From Dipteronia dyeriana (Eukaryota; Streptophyta; Magnoliopsida; Sapindales; Sapindaceae), in NCBI GenBank assembly GCA_032871835.1, contig CM065297.1, positions 2,730,501-2,794,500 on the forward strand: 64,000 nucleotides of DNA, read 5' to 3'. The stretch's first letter is position 1. The number at the start of each line of letters is the position of its first letter. A model generated the notes under the pieces. It was not told where the DNA came from, made no database searches, and saw only the letters and a list, made by a program, of their open reading frames with translations. This document shows positions 45,378-58,099 of this stretch, in pieces. The position numbers were made by a program, and so were the translations under genes.

Positions 45378-47937
45378 GTTCAAACTTCTGCATCCTCCCG
45401 ATTTCTTCCAGCTTCTCCCTCCTCAGGATGGACCTCACTCCCCCTTTCCCTTTCCGGTGGCCGTTCATCCTGGTTTGCCACCTCTGCCACCTCGCCCTGA
45501 GGATGCTCTTCAAAAATTTATTGCTCAGTTGGGTCCTCCTCCACAACCTCATTGACCACCGCCATGACCTCAGGAGGTATGGCTACATCAAGAAGGTTGG
45601 CCATTGACTCTGGCATGATTTCCCCTCCTACTGGCTCCTCTCTAGAAGCCACCTTAGGGGGACCTCAGGATTTTATAAGATCTCTTTCAGGCTCCATGGG
45701 TAGAACCCCCCTCGAAGATTCTCTAGAATCTGATGTTGGGAAGACAGAAGGAGGAGGAGGGAGGTCTGACCCAGCTGGATGCTTCCCTACTTCGGCCACG
45801 TTAGAGGGTTCCAGGTCATCACCTGAGGGACGAGACATCTCTGCGACCTTGGCCACTATCTTCTCCCTATCCTAGTTAGCAATAATCGACAGATCAAAGC
45901 GGAAGGGGAAGGCATCAACGACTTGGTAGGAGGCATAGAAGTATCCCTCGTAAAAGGAGGAGTCCACCTTAGCTTGAAGCTTGGCAACTTGGGCTTGAAG
46001 AGCATGATTCTCAGCATCTAACACCTTCTCTTTTTCCTTCAGTCATCCCTCTGGCTGGCTCATTGCTTAGACCGAAGAGTTTCTTAGTCAAGAAATTGCT
46101 TTAGCCTTTCATGGTTGCACCGAAGCTCAGCCGGTTTTGTTTCCATTTCCCTCTGGCTGGAAGTCATCTCCCGGACCAATGATTGAGCCTACGCAAGCAA
46201 TCCATGGCCCACTCAGCCTCAGCTTTAGCTCTAGCTGCCCGATCTTGAAGAAATTATACTTGGTGGCCCATGGCTACATTGAACTTGAAAGCCTGCAAAC
46301 CATGAAACTAAGGTTAGAAAGCAATCAAATCTCACAATCACAGTAAATAAAGGCAATGACTACCTCGGCCAGAAGGGCAGACCCCTTGGTAACTAGAAAA
46401 TCTATGGGCATGGAAGCCATCCTAGAGAGCCCACCACCCGGGCATGAAGCAACGAACTGTTTCAAAACCTCATCCTGGCCAACCGAGCCCAACTGATAGT
46501 GGGGGCGAGAAGGGGGAATCTCAGGAGTTCCAGCCTCGGGATCCCTGGAGCCTGAACTACCCAAGATGCAGCTGGATCAGTGGAAAGAAGGGGTAGTGTA
46601 ACTGGGGAAGCAGTAGATGAAGCGGGAACCACTGGTGAAGGAGCAGAGGTAGACGTATTAGTGGATTGGGAAGCGGGCCCTCCTCGATTTAAAGCCTTTG
46701 CTGCCCGAGATATGAGAACAGTCATCTTAGACCTCATCTGGGAAGGCGATGAAGCAAGAACAAGTGGGGTAGCGGCCATAATGATTGCTCCCCCCCCCCC
46801 TTTTGAGGTAGCCGAGAAGGCTCTTGGGGATGACCTGAAATGAGGAGGAGGGGTCTAAGCTTTATGGGATTCGTGAGAAGCTGGAACAACCACAAAAACT
46901 GTTTTTAAAGAAAATGAAGAAATGAAGGATGTCATAAGCAAATCAGTTTATGAAAACATAGCATGATAGCTTAAAATTACTCATGAAAGGAAGCATCAGA
47001 GATCCGCAGATACTTGTTCACCCTGCGGGGGTCGAAGGGGTCAGTAGTTGGAAACTTCAAGTTCAGATAATTTCTTACGAGGATAGTCTTCAGCACAGCC
47101 TCAGACTCGGCGGGAAGAGAGTCTCGATCCCATGAGGGTTTATCACTGAAAGCAGTGGGAACAGCGAGCTCATGCTAGTATCCACTCTTCCTTCCAAACG
47201 GGGTCTTTTCTTGAAGCGCCGGGGATGATAAAGTTGAGTTTGTTTTTGGCCTTCATATAGAACTTTCCCTGGGGACCTCCGGACAAGCTCCCGATCTGGA
47301 AAAGGTAGGCCAGCTCTTCTGCCCTTTGTTCCCAAGTGACATTGCCCAGCTCGCATTGTTCCATCCATAGCACGAGGAAGCCAATCAGATGCCTCCAAAA
47401 GCCAGGCGTCAGTTGAAGGGGAGCTAGTTAAAGGGCATTAAGGGCCCGCCGAAGAGTGGAGTGAAGGGGGAGCCTGACCCCGTTCTCAAAGGCCGCCAAA
47501 TAAATGGGAAGCATGCCCACGGGAGGATTATAAACATCATAGTTTCGATGGGGAACTGTAAGGGTAACACCCTCGGGAATACCGTATTTATCCCGAAGGC
47601 GGTTAATCGATTGTGGGTCAACGATAGAATCGGGAATAATCCTAGATTCTGAAGAAAGAGGCATCGATGAAGGATGCCCCGCCACCATAACTTGAACCTC
47701 CCCAACGACATAGACCCTCTCTCCAGCATCGGAATCCATGTTAACTTAGTTTAAAGGGTTATCGGGTTGATTCGAAAAGCGAGAAGAGTTTGAGACGTTC
47801 CTACTAGAGTGACGACGCTGGCGGACCGGAAAGGGGTCCTCATCACTCGAAATTCCTCACACCCGTTTCTGAGGAACCATGTTAGAGCCTCCAGTGCCCT
47901 CGACCAAGGCTTCAATGCTATCAGAGGAGTTCGACAT
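45378..47937 (-). pseudogene. Antisense aORF of Tat element 3, two putative introns
   Basis: The ATG is at 47935-47937 on the minus strand (MSNSSDSIEALVEGTGGSN). The PF04195-like block covers about 47640-47170: YGIPEGVTLTVPHRNYDVY, MLPIYLAAFENGVRLPLH, FWRHLIGFLVLWMEQ and AEELAYLFQIGSL, with frame slips near 47428 and 47398. Intron 1 probably lies at about 46890-46980 and intron 2 at 46293-46363. The tail is acidic and coiled-coil-like, ending near 45378. It is better preserved than the copy at 29909 in the conserved block but still carries stops, for example near 47857. It sits opposite to pol, upstream of the 3' LTR. Confidence 0.75.
46293..46363 (-). other. Putative intron 2 of aORF (element 3 copy)
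   Basis: The minus strand reads GAG then GTAGTCATTG donor and GTTTGCAG acceptor, 71 bp, at the same exon edges as 31500-31569. Confidence 0.6.
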
Positions 47938-48064
47938 TGTTGGATGAAAAGAGCTTGAAGGTAGGCGAAAGATAAAGAGGTGGTTGGAAAAAACAAGTAA
48001 AGGAGAAGAAATCTGTAAGTTCAAGATTAAGAGAAAGTGTGAAGAAATGAGCAATAAGTTTGAA

Positions 48065-48072
48065 TTTAAATA
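48065..48072 (-). promoter_or_regulatory. TATA-like box upstream of antisense aORF (element 3 copy)
   Basis: The minus strand reads TATTTAAA in the context CTAACCTC before it, the same context as at 29770. Confidence 0.5.
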
Positions 48073-48310
48073 GAGGTTAGGGGTGTAATGACATCGACAA
48101 TATCCTCGGAAAGATCACCTCGAGCCACGGAGAGAGCCGTAGTGTAACCGGTTTTCCTCGAAGAACACACCAATTCAAGTTCGACACATCACTTGGGCAA
48201 TTAAAGAGAAGATTTCATTCGAGATTCTCAGTAATTATCTCATAACAGAAAAATTTCCCAATTAAACAGGGAATCTGACTCCAACCCCAACTCTACCTCC
48301 GGTGTTCAAG

Positions 48311-48324
48311 TCAGAGGGGACTTC
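48311..48324 (+). promoter_or_regulatory. Polypurine tract of Tat element 3
   Basis: TCAGAGGGGACTTC directly before the LTR TG. Confidence 0.7.
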
Positions 48325-49474
48325 TGTTAATAGTAAAATTTGGTCAGAGGTCAAAGAGAATTTTTCTACTCTCTCAGCCCAAGTCGAAGCCCAAAGTTGA
48401 CATAAATGAAACCCTGAATGTACCATAAAAATACCTCGTAGAAGCACGAAAGGGGCATCAGCCTTCAAAACTATCAGGGAAAAAGTTGAGCATGACCAGA
48501 TCGAGCCCCCCCGTGAGAACTAGAGTCCGGGCTTCCCAAGGTCACCTACCAGGGAACCTCGGTTCCTAGGGTCGGGCTCCTCAACCACCCCGTGAAGGTC
48601 AGGGGGGTCGCCAAACTCAAGAAACATTTAAAAGAAACCCAACAAGCAAAGCAAACCCTCTTCGGGTTAAGGCTTTTAGAAGACAAACGTAATTCTCATT
48701 CCCACCAACCTCTTCGGAAGCCCGCCGTTCCAGTTGGGCATGAAAGAAGAATCTCGCCTAGTCTACACTACCTCTAGTAAGTGCCCATAAGTCTATCCCA
48801 AGCTTCTCTGAGTAGAGCCAAAGCATGGATTTACCTAGCTCTATAAGATAACGACTAGTTAATTCGGCGACCTCCATGAAGAAAGTGTCGTGAGTACACA
48901 CAAGATCAAATCTACGTAACAAACAACATTAAATCCACGTACGTGTAAGTCAAGAGTTTGATTCCAAAAAGGAAACAAACTTATCACCGTCAACGATATC
49001 ATCAAATCCAGTAACAAGTCAAATTCAAATGACGAATCCCGCCCGATAAGGAGAGAACAGATTCATGGGATCGTGGCAGGATATTCGTGAAATTAAAACC
49101 TACTTGGACCAAATATAAATAAGGCCAAGCATGGTAAGGAGAGATATATGAAAGAAGAGAAGAGAAAGACGAGATCTAGACGATAAGAAAAAGAGGAGAG
49201 GAATGCCTAAATTCTGTAATCAGAACACGGCCGCCGTTGTTTCCACTATTCGACAAGTACAAAGCGACCACCTTCCTACGTCCTAGATAATGTATAAGAG
49301 AGAATTCTATATATCAAAGTGATCGATAATAAAAGCTCCCGTTTTTATAAAAATCTTCATTCTCATCTAAGCAGGTTAGGTATCAAAGGTACCGACCCCG
49401 GCCACCACCTCCGTGGTAGTGGTCTCGAGGGTGTTAACAGGAATTTCTCATCCTTAGAAAATTTTCTGTTAACA
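48325..49474 (+). repeat. 3' LTR of Tat element 3
   Basis: It begins TGTTAATAGTAAAATTTGG after the polypurine tract and ends TTTTCTGTTAACA, 1150 bp. The right flank is TTTTC (49475-49479). The partner 5' LTR is missing, so no TSD can be checked. Confidence 0.88.
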
Positions 49475-49639
49475 TTTTCTTTTACCGTTTATTTTTGTAC
49501 AGTATTTTATTTCTGGGTTTCATCCATACATGACTTTAAACTAAATGATCTATATCTCCGTGTTGACTTAATTTCCAGGAACCAGGATACTATAAAATGT
49601 CAGCAATAAATCAAAATATGGTATAATAAGAAGAAGAGA

Positions 49640-50215
49640 ATTTTATGTCACTTTTATCGGGGTTCTCTGTGCTTGTAGCCATATTGGAATGGTAAATGAT
49701 GGGTATCGATATTTTCATGAGGTGGAGTGTGTGCATGGGATCAAACCGATGATGGTACAATAAGGTGAAATTGTGGATATTTTGGCTCATGCTAGCCCTT
49801 TAAAAGAGGCTTATCCGCTTATAACTTTATAACCAACATACCTATTAAGCCTGACCCAATTGTGTGGAGAACATTGTTAAGTGCATGTAGCATCCACGAT
49901 GCCAATGACGTTAAAGAACCACAAGATGAGGTGAGAAAAAGGCTACTTGAATTGGAGCCAAAAAGTAGTGGGAATTTGGTGAGCATTGCAAACATTATGT
50001 ATGCTGAAGTTGGAAAGTGGAACAAAGCGGCTAATGTAAAAAGGGTTATAAAAGATGTAGGGTTAAAGAAGATTGTTGAGGTGAGTTCGATTGAGTTAGG
50101 TGAGTCCATCCGTAGGTTCTATTCTGGGGATGATTCCCATGTTGATCATGAAGGAAGATACGTGTTGCTTGAATCATTGAACTTGCACATAAAGATGGTG
50201 AACTTCTTGTCATAA
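49640..50215 (+). pseudogene. PPR protein C-terminal fragment (pentatricopeptide repeat, E-type tail)
   Basis: From about 49862 to the TAA at 50213-50215 the frame reads VWRTLLSACSIHDAND, RKRLLELEPKSSGNLVSIANIMYAEVGKW and IELGESIRRFYSGDDSHVDHE. This is the typical E-motif tail of plant organellar PPR proteins, which bind RNA in mitochondria or plastids. About 200 bp upstream carry the preceding repeat (GIKPMMVQ-like) with frameshifts. The N-terminal repeats are absent. This is the only cellular-gene-derived sequence I recognise here. It is a truncated copy, not a working gene. Confidence 0.8.
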
Positions 50216-53200
50216 AAATCTTTTATTCTGTTTATGGCATGGAGTGATTGATGTAAGAATTATATAAAGATATAATTAAATAGATCTTGTATGGTATGCA
50301 TAAGTATGAATAAACGCGTATCTGGAAGTGCAGCGGAAACAGTCCAATTCATCGAGTCTTAATCCCGAATCCATAACAATGCAATAACCTAAAAAGAAAA
50401 CAAAGAAAACAATAGAGAGTCTTCTACTCTCTTCTCACATTCCTCAGATTGTCTAATGGGGAGACAATTTTGTAAAACGTTCATTGTGAGTGAGAATAGG
50501 GACCCCTTATATATAGTATAATTTCCTAGAATCTTAACCCATAAAGGATTCTCAAAACCCTAATAGGATGGCTAGTCCTAATAGGAATACAAGGCCCACA
50601 CATATACAATAGCTCATACCATATCGTACATATATTTAATGTAGTTAAGGTGTACCAAGCCCAACAAATATTGATCACATTAATAACGGGCTTTATCCGG
50701 TCAACTCTCACTTAAACACTCCAATCAATTCAGTTTTTCATTAACTCAAAATATAATGTCGTATGTTGCTCACAAGTTTTATAAAAATCTTACATTCTCC
50801 ACTTTAGCTACATAGACATTATTATCTTAGATTTAAAAATTCATTTTAGAAAACAATTCTCCGAATTGACAAACAATTATATGTGGCCATAAAGAATGTT
50901 TAAAAGAGTAACACCTTCCTTCCACTTAGTCCAATAGAACCTTAAGTATCCAACTACAAAGATCATTACATTTTTAATTGACATAAGACCATATGTAATC
51001 AAAATACCCTTAGCTCTACCTACCTGGGTAAAATTATGTATGTGTGGTATGGAAATTACATGCAGATGTGATCATCATGTCTATTTCCATATAGGTCCAA
51101 CTTTGCATTATACGAAGAAGCTTAAGACGAGCAACTTAATGTCTTAAGCATCTTATACTCATTGGCCAAACAATTTGACCATGAGTTAAACCTCCCTTAA
51201 GATGGGCAAATCCTTCTATCTTAAGTATTGATCACTCATCGATGAAACTTTATACCTTATGAGTGAATTGCCCCCTCAAAGCTAAAAGCTTGAGATTTCT
51301 TGCCATAACCAACCATCCGTGTGCACACAATAACAAATATGGCAAACATCTTAACATGCATATACAATACATTTTTTGAGAATATGAAACAAACATGCAT
51401 AGAATAAATTCAGTTAATCTAATAAAAGACAACTCCCACTAACCAAACACATCAAAAATATCAATTATCCAATACATGATATAACATGATCCACAAAAGC
51501 TCCGGAGTAATATATCTTGGTTAGTGTATCAAGAGTTATTTTACTTATGGCTATTAGAAAGTCGTAACTCTTAAATCTTCTCTCACCACAATATCCATAT
51601 GGTTAAACCTCCGAGATCTCTTAGCATATTCAGAGAAGATAAATACAGTGAAATTATCACAATCTATCTCAAAATATGATTTCACAATCAAAATTCTTTA
51701 GAGTTGCAATATATAAAGCCACATATTTCTTTATCTATGCATACACGTGAGCATGAAATAATTAACCTCTACAAATACTATGAAACCTCCCATTTTTTTA
51801 TTTATTCAATAATACATGCTAAATTAGTTTGAAATCCGTAAAGTTTACTAATGTAATAATAGAATAAATACATATATATTAAGCTTATATCAAACTGTCA
51901 TTTATGGATACATACATGACCTTTTTCTTATGAGAACGCTCCAATTTACTTGAGGAATTAAAAACTTATGTAAGTTTATCACTTTTACTAAGAAGTACCT
52001 CAAACAAGTAAACTTGTAGTCATACTAACCCTTTAAGTGCTCTATTAATATATTTTCTCAATAACATTATCAAAAAAAGTTTGTTCGAGATTTTTCACCT
52101 CGAAATACTAGAGATAAAATTCTTAATGTCACACAATTGACAAAATAGAACACATATAAAACAAACTTACTCTCACTGACCCTTAGTTATGTCTAATGGC
52201 AAAATAAAACTTTTAACAAAGTCTTAAATTGCTACAATATTATTAAACTAAACACCATTATCTGAAAACTTGATTAACTATGTCAATGAAGTTTTCTTAA
52301 TACTCGTTTTCCAAGTAAAACCTTGAAGCCATAAATCTGACCATATGACTTTCAACCAATTAGTTTGCAACTATTTGACAACTAAGTCAAAACCCAATGA
52401 CATCCAAAATTACAATTCAACAAACATGACATTTATTTAACATAAATATCCCAAACACAAGTTTTCTTCCTTAAACACAAGTATTTAAAATTATACATTC
52501 TTAACAACATCACTCTCTCCCCCTAAAGAATGTATAATTCATAGATACATCTATTCTCATAAATAAAACAGAACAAGTTCTATGAACTATTCCTAATAGT
52601 TTCTAATATTTGCAGTTCTATCCTTACATTTTATGATATCACTTTTAATAAAATTAATCAAAAGACTTAAAACCGAGAATTTAGAAATAATTAAAATGCC
52701 CTACGAATCAATTATCTTCATTCTACATTTGGTCATGTGATTAAAAAGATTATATCTAAACTATAAGAATTATCATCAATTTATTTCTAAAACCTAAAAG
52801 TAGAACTTAGAATACGAGAAGAGTTTGAAGACCCATAAAGATTATTATTTACAGAAATTACCATATAACTCACTAGGTGAAAATCATAAGAAAGAATCTA
52901 TTATCTTGAATAAGCTTCAAGATATTAATTTAAATTCTCAGTCCTATTATGAATATTGTACTATGCATTACAGGACCAAAATCGAAAATATCATCCAATA
53001 AAACGTTTAGAGGCTAAAGATAATATAAATATTACCATGAATTCATATGAATTCAAATAAAATCTCTTATTCAATTGGTCCCTATTAAATATTGAGTTCC
53101 TTGGAAGAATTTATAATATAAAATGTATCACAAGAAATAACCAACTAAGAGCTTAATTGATAATCAATAAAATATTTCAAAACATAAATTAAGGGGCATA

Positions 53201-53345
53201 TTTTCTTGCGATGGCAAATTATTTTATGTCCTCAGTATTTTACTTGACTTGCTATGTTGAATTGTCAAAATTTTCAGACTACTTCCTATGGTGTTTGTAC
53301 CCTATAAACTTTATCAAAATGACAAACAAAAGACATAACTCCATA
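50216..53345. other. AT-rich unassigned intergenic sequence
   Basis: No ORF, LTR terminus, primer-binding site or tandem repeat is supportable over 3.1 kb. Phrases such as CGGAAACAGTCC (near 50334), CAACTCCCACTAACC (near 51430) and CTCTCCCCCTAAAG (near 52513) are reminiscent of non-coding parts of dispersed plant repeats, but I cannot classify them. Confidence 0.5.
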
Positions 53346-53530
53346 AGGGTGCGTTTGGCACGAAGATAAGACATGACATGGTGGGACTGGACCGAACAGG
53401 ATAGGCTGTACATGTTGTTATATGTTGTGTTTGGAAGGCCTGGACAGAACTATAAACTGTACTGTTATGCGTTTGGTATGGCTAGGACAGGAGGAATAAA
53501 ATATTCAAATGACCAGAGTACCCCTCTTAT
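53346..53530. mobile_element. Possible MITE or DNA-transposon end
   Basis: It opens GGGTGCGTTTGGCACG, the kind of G-rich then GTTTGG end found in plant MITEs. A second ATGCGTTTGGTATGG lies near 53468. No matching inverted end is visible before the TA repeat and the next LTR, so it may be truncated. Confidence 0.35.
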
Positions 53531-53549
53531 GTATATAACAACATAGACT

Positions 53550-53757
53550 ATAATAGTATATATATTATTTGATATTATTATATATTAATATAGAATATTA
53601 GTATATATAGAAAATAATATATATATATATATATATACACATTATATTATTATATATACTAATAAAATATAATATAAAATATATTATATAATATATAAAT
53701 ATAATATATATATATATATATTATTATGTGTTATTTAAATATATTTAATATAAATTG

Positions 53758-53792
<35 letters not shown>

Positions 53793-53960
53793 TAACATTT
53801 ATTATTAATATATATATATATATATTATAATAGTATGTATATATTATAATATATATATATATATATATTATATAAAATATATATAAATATTATTATTATA
53901 TATAATATATTCTATATTATAATTTATTATTATATGTATATATATATATATATATATTAT
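53550..53960. repeat. TA-rich low-complexity block
   Basis: Interrupted (TA)n runs with TAT/TTA variants extend over about 400 bp up to the LTR start at 53961. Confidence 0.9.
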
Positions 53961-54843
53961 TGTTGACGTCGATTTCTGGATGTATGAGAAAAACCAACAA
54001 GGATTGAATTTAGTTGTGATTTCAAAGAGAAAGAGAAGGAGAAAGTAATCGGACGCAAGTTTTTTACTTGGTAAAACTCCGATGACCGAAGAAACGTCCA
54101 CGGGTGGTTGAATGATCAACCAAGCCAAAATCCACTATGAAATAATATAATGACAATTCTCGATCCCTCTTTCTTCTCTCTGTATTTTTCTATGATTGTT
54201 GTATATCCCTGTGAGACGAGATTATGGGTCTATTTATATGTCCATAGAACCCTAATCTTCTTTGTACACGTAAAAAAAAGATCTTTGTATTTAATTATGA
54301 TTATTTACTTGTTCGAAGTAGTTTGTCTTCTTTCCTGTTTCAGAGACTTGTATTGATATCGAATGGGACTCTAGAAATATAGTCCAATGATGACTTATTT
54401 TCTTATGAGAGTGTAGTCTTTTTGAAGAAATAAATTATTGCCTGATTAGGAACCCTTTCTGCTTGATAATTCTGTTATTCTTGGAATTCCTCTTTGATAT
54501 GGATATGTTCGTGTATTTTAATGACTCGATTCGTGTGAGCTACGCGCTGGGCTTTTTATTCAGTTTTCTTCATTCTTGTCCCGAGTAGAACACGATATCA
54601 GCTGGTCCCGAGTGACGTCATCTGATCCCGAGAAGAAAATGTCACCAATTAGCCTCGAGTATGTTTAACTGACCCCGAGTAGTATATGACGTCAGTTGAC
54701 CCCGAGCAGGTCTTGTTCAATACTTGTTTATTCAGGCTTCTCTTCTTTTGTGGTGCCTTGCAGGATGCCTATTCGGACATCCACCTGGCAATTTTATCCT
54801 CTTTGTCGATGACGTGTACGTCTAGTAAAATTCACATACGACA
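53961..54843 (-). repeat. LTR copy 1 of Tat family C (883 bp)
   Basis: The plus reading is TGTTGACGTCGATTTC...CACATACGACA. On the right, GTACCCCCTTAAAAT is the reverse complement of a polypurine tract, marking a 3' LTR of a minus-strand element. LTR copy 2 at 55613-56495 has exactly the same length. Confidence 0.8.
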
Positions 54844-55612
54844 GTACCCCCTTAAAATATTTTTGCCGAATAGAGTTTCGTTTCGGGTAAAAGTATTTTA
54901 TTCAATTCTTTAATTTTACTTCTCAGTGCCAGAATAAATGTCTTATCATAATGACGTGTCTTAATGGTGACCCTGTAAATTCGATTTCCCCCCTCAAGCG
55001 AGATCTTCAATGATGGCGACGTTCTGGAATTCTGATGGTGAATGCCAACCCTCTTCTTGACACTTGTCCTGTGCCGCTTCGTTTTTCAATTCTATTTATG
55101 AAAAATGACCTTCGCGTCTCCCCGTGCGCCAATTACATCATCAAATCTCGTCATAGATTTTTCCCGCCTAGAGACCCTAGGGTTTCGTGCTATTATCCCT
55201 TTAAATTCTTCACTAAGGGGCCGCGCTGGTTCATTCTAAAAAGTTTACACCAAAAAAAAAAAATCCAGCCCAGGTTTCTTTACGCAGAAAACCGCCGTTC
55301 TTCGTTAAAGATTATGCATCAGTTTTCATTAAAGGTTAGTTTTAATGAACCCATCTTCCCGTCATCGGCTTTTTACCATTGCTCTCGAAGCACTTGATCG
55401 TAGGGATTTCCAACTGGTTTCTTGCGCTGGAAGATTATTAGGGGATATCCCTCCGGACGAGCCTCCATTTTTAGAAGTTGATATTTTTAGGCTTTACCCT
55501 GGCGTCCATTTTTCTGTATCCAGTTCTGATTCTTCATCTAGTTCTGAATCTGTCGTTTCTAATCACAGGGTACCACTTCGGTTAAGGATGGGAAAACATC
55601 AAAATTGAAGCG
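54844..55612 (+). pseudogene. LTR-flanking segment with first part of aORF (copy 1)
   Basis: 769 bp parallel to 56496-57275. It contains a short frame 55345-55608 (MNPSSRHRLFTIALEALDR; PPDEPPFLEVDIFRLYPG; SSSDSSSSSES) on the plus strand. It stops abruptly at 55612, where LTR copy 2 starts. Confidence 0.75.
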
Positions 55613-56495
55613 TGTTGACGTTGATTTCTGGATGTACGAGAAAAGCCAACAAGGATTAGATTTTAGCTGTGATTTTAAAGAGAAAGAGAATGAGGAAGTA
55701 ATCGGACGTAAGTTTTTTACATGGTAAAACTCCGATAACCAGAGAAACTTCCACGGGTGGTTGAATGACCAACCACGCCAAAATCCACTACGAAATAATA
55801 TAATTACAATTCTCGATCTCTCTTTCTTCTCTCTGTATTTTTCTAAGATTCCTGTATATATTTTTGTGACGAGATTATGGGTCTATTTATATGTCCATAG
55901 AACCTTAATCTTTTTTGTAGAAGTAATAAAAGGTCTTTGTATTTAATTATGATTGTTTGCTTGTTCGAAGTAATTTGTCTTCTTTCCTGTTACGGAAACT
56001 TGTATTGAGATCGAATGGGACTCTAGTAATGTAGTCCAATTATGACTTATTTCCTTATAAGAGCGTAGTCTTTTTTAAGAAGTAAAATTATTGCCTGATT
56101 AGGAACCCTTTCTGCTTGATATTCTGTTCTTCTTGGAATTCCTCTTTGATATGGATATCTTCATGTATTTTAATGACTCGATTCATATGAGCTACTTGCT
56201 AGACTTTTATTCAGTTTTCTTCATGTTTGTCCCGAGTAGAACACGATATCAGCTGGTCCCGAATGACATCATCTAATCCAGAGAAGAAAATGTCACCAAC
56301 TAGCCCCAAGTATATTTAACTGACCCCGAGTAGTATATGGCGTCAGTTGACCCCGAGCAGGTCTTGTTCAATACTTGTATATTCGGGCTTCAGATGTTTT
56401 CTAGGATATTTTTTGAATGCCTATTCGGATGTCCACCTGGTAATTTTATCCTCTTTGTCAATGATGTGTACGCTTGGTGAAATTCACATATGACA
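55613..56495 (-). repeat. LTR copy 2 of Tat family C (883 bp), 3' LTR of element 4
   Basis: The plus reading is TGTTGACGTTGATTTC...CACATATGACA, then ATACCCCCTTAAAAT as the polypurine complement. It continues into the full aORF and pol of element 4. The left flank is AAGCG (55608-55612). Confidence 0.82.
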
Positions 56496-58099
56496 ATACC
56501 CCCTTAAAATATTTTTGCCGAATAGAGTTTCGTTTCAGGCAAAAGTATTTTAATCAATTCTTTAATTTTATTTCTCAATGCCAGAGTAAATGTCGTATCA
56601 TAATGGCGTGTCTTAATAGTGACCCTATAAATTCGATTTACCCCCTCACGCGAGATCTTCAATGAAGGCGACGTTTTAGAATTCTGACGGTGAAAGCTAG
56701 TTATCTTCTTGACACGTGTCCTTTGCCTCTTCATTTTTCGATACCATTTATGAGAAACGACCTTCGTGTCTCCCCATGCACCGTCTACGTCATCAAGTCT
56801 CGTCACAGATTTTTCCGGCCTTAAGACCCTAGGGTTTCGTGCTATCACCTCTTTAAATTCTTCACTTAAGGGTTGCGGTGGTTCATTCTAAAAAACTTAA
56901 AAACCAAAAATTTTTGCCAGCCCAGATTTCTTTGCGCAGCAAATCGTCATTTCTCCGTAAAAGATTTTACGTTATCAGATTTCTTCATTCAACGTTAGTG
57001 TTAATGAATCCGCCCTCTCTTCAATGACTCAATACTATCGCTTTTGAAGCGCTCGATCGTGGGGATTTCCAGCTGGTTTCCTTTGTTCGAAGATTATTGG
57101 GGAAAATCCCCCTTGATGAACCTCCATTTTTAGAAGTCAACGTTTCTAGGCTTCACCCAGATGTCCAATTTTCTGTATCCAGTTTTGATTCTTCATCTAG
57201 TTCTGAATCTGAAGTTTCTAATCACAGGGTACCTTTGCGAAGGATTGGAAAACATCAAAGCAGAAGTGAAGTCCATAAGTAAGGCTCAGGCAGCGTTCGG
57301 ATCAGGGAGCAGACTGTTAACAAGAACGATGTTGAAGAGGCGTTCAGAATATCTCGTCTCACCTTTTCTGCTGATCGCCCGAGTGGGTATGACGCCAAAC
57401 CAAATGTGGTCGGGGTAGAAGAGATCAGGAAGTATCGTGCTCAATTCGATTTGGATGACTCGGTTATTCTGGTTCCCGCTGGTGATAGAGCTGCGTGGAA
57501 CCCTCCCCTGGGCATTGTGGCAATCAATGGATCCATGCTCTGCTGTGGCGTCACACTTCCTCTTCAGCCGTTCATTGCTTGGTTTTTGGCTGAAGCAGGG
57601 ATCGCCCCGGCTCAACTGGCCCCGAACAGTTACAAGATATTGATGTGCATGTGGCACATGTATAGCTGAATGAACTTGTGACCGCCTTCCCCTAGTGAGA
57701 TCAGGCATTTCTTCACGCTGAGGCAGTCTGGCAAGACCGGGACCAATTTCCTCATGTCTAATCCGCCAGACTGCTGGGTCCCCGATGGGACAAAGGTGAA
57801 TCGAGAAGTTGACACCTCTGATGATGCTAAAAAGAAGGGGTTTGTATGGGGATTCCTTTCATCCAACAAGTTCTAAAAGAACAGTTGGTTTTTCACTGAG
57901 GGTGCTGAAAGTTCCCCGCTTCTTCAGTTCTCCCAAGGTATGGAACAAGAAGAAGCTTGAATTTAGCGACGTTGAGCTGACTAGACTTGCTTAGGCAACA
58001 GTTCGCACGCTGGAGAAGAGGAGCAGGTTTTATCTTTTCAACGAGACGAAAATGATAGAGCTGGCTTCTTCAGCCAGATTTCGGCTTACCGCAGGCGAT

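Larger units (their letters stand above)
43272..49474 (+). mobile_element. Tat element 3, right part
   Basis: It comprises the pol end, a spacer with a 0.9-kb insert, a tandem-repeat array, an antisense aORF and the 3' LTR. Together with 24556-28275 it makes one plus-strand element lacking its 5' LTR and gag. Its plan mirrors element 2 exactly. Confidence 0.88.

Noticed and set aside
53868..54128. 86-codon minus-strand ORF across the TA block
   Set aside because: It is a chance frame through TA repeats and the LTR edge.
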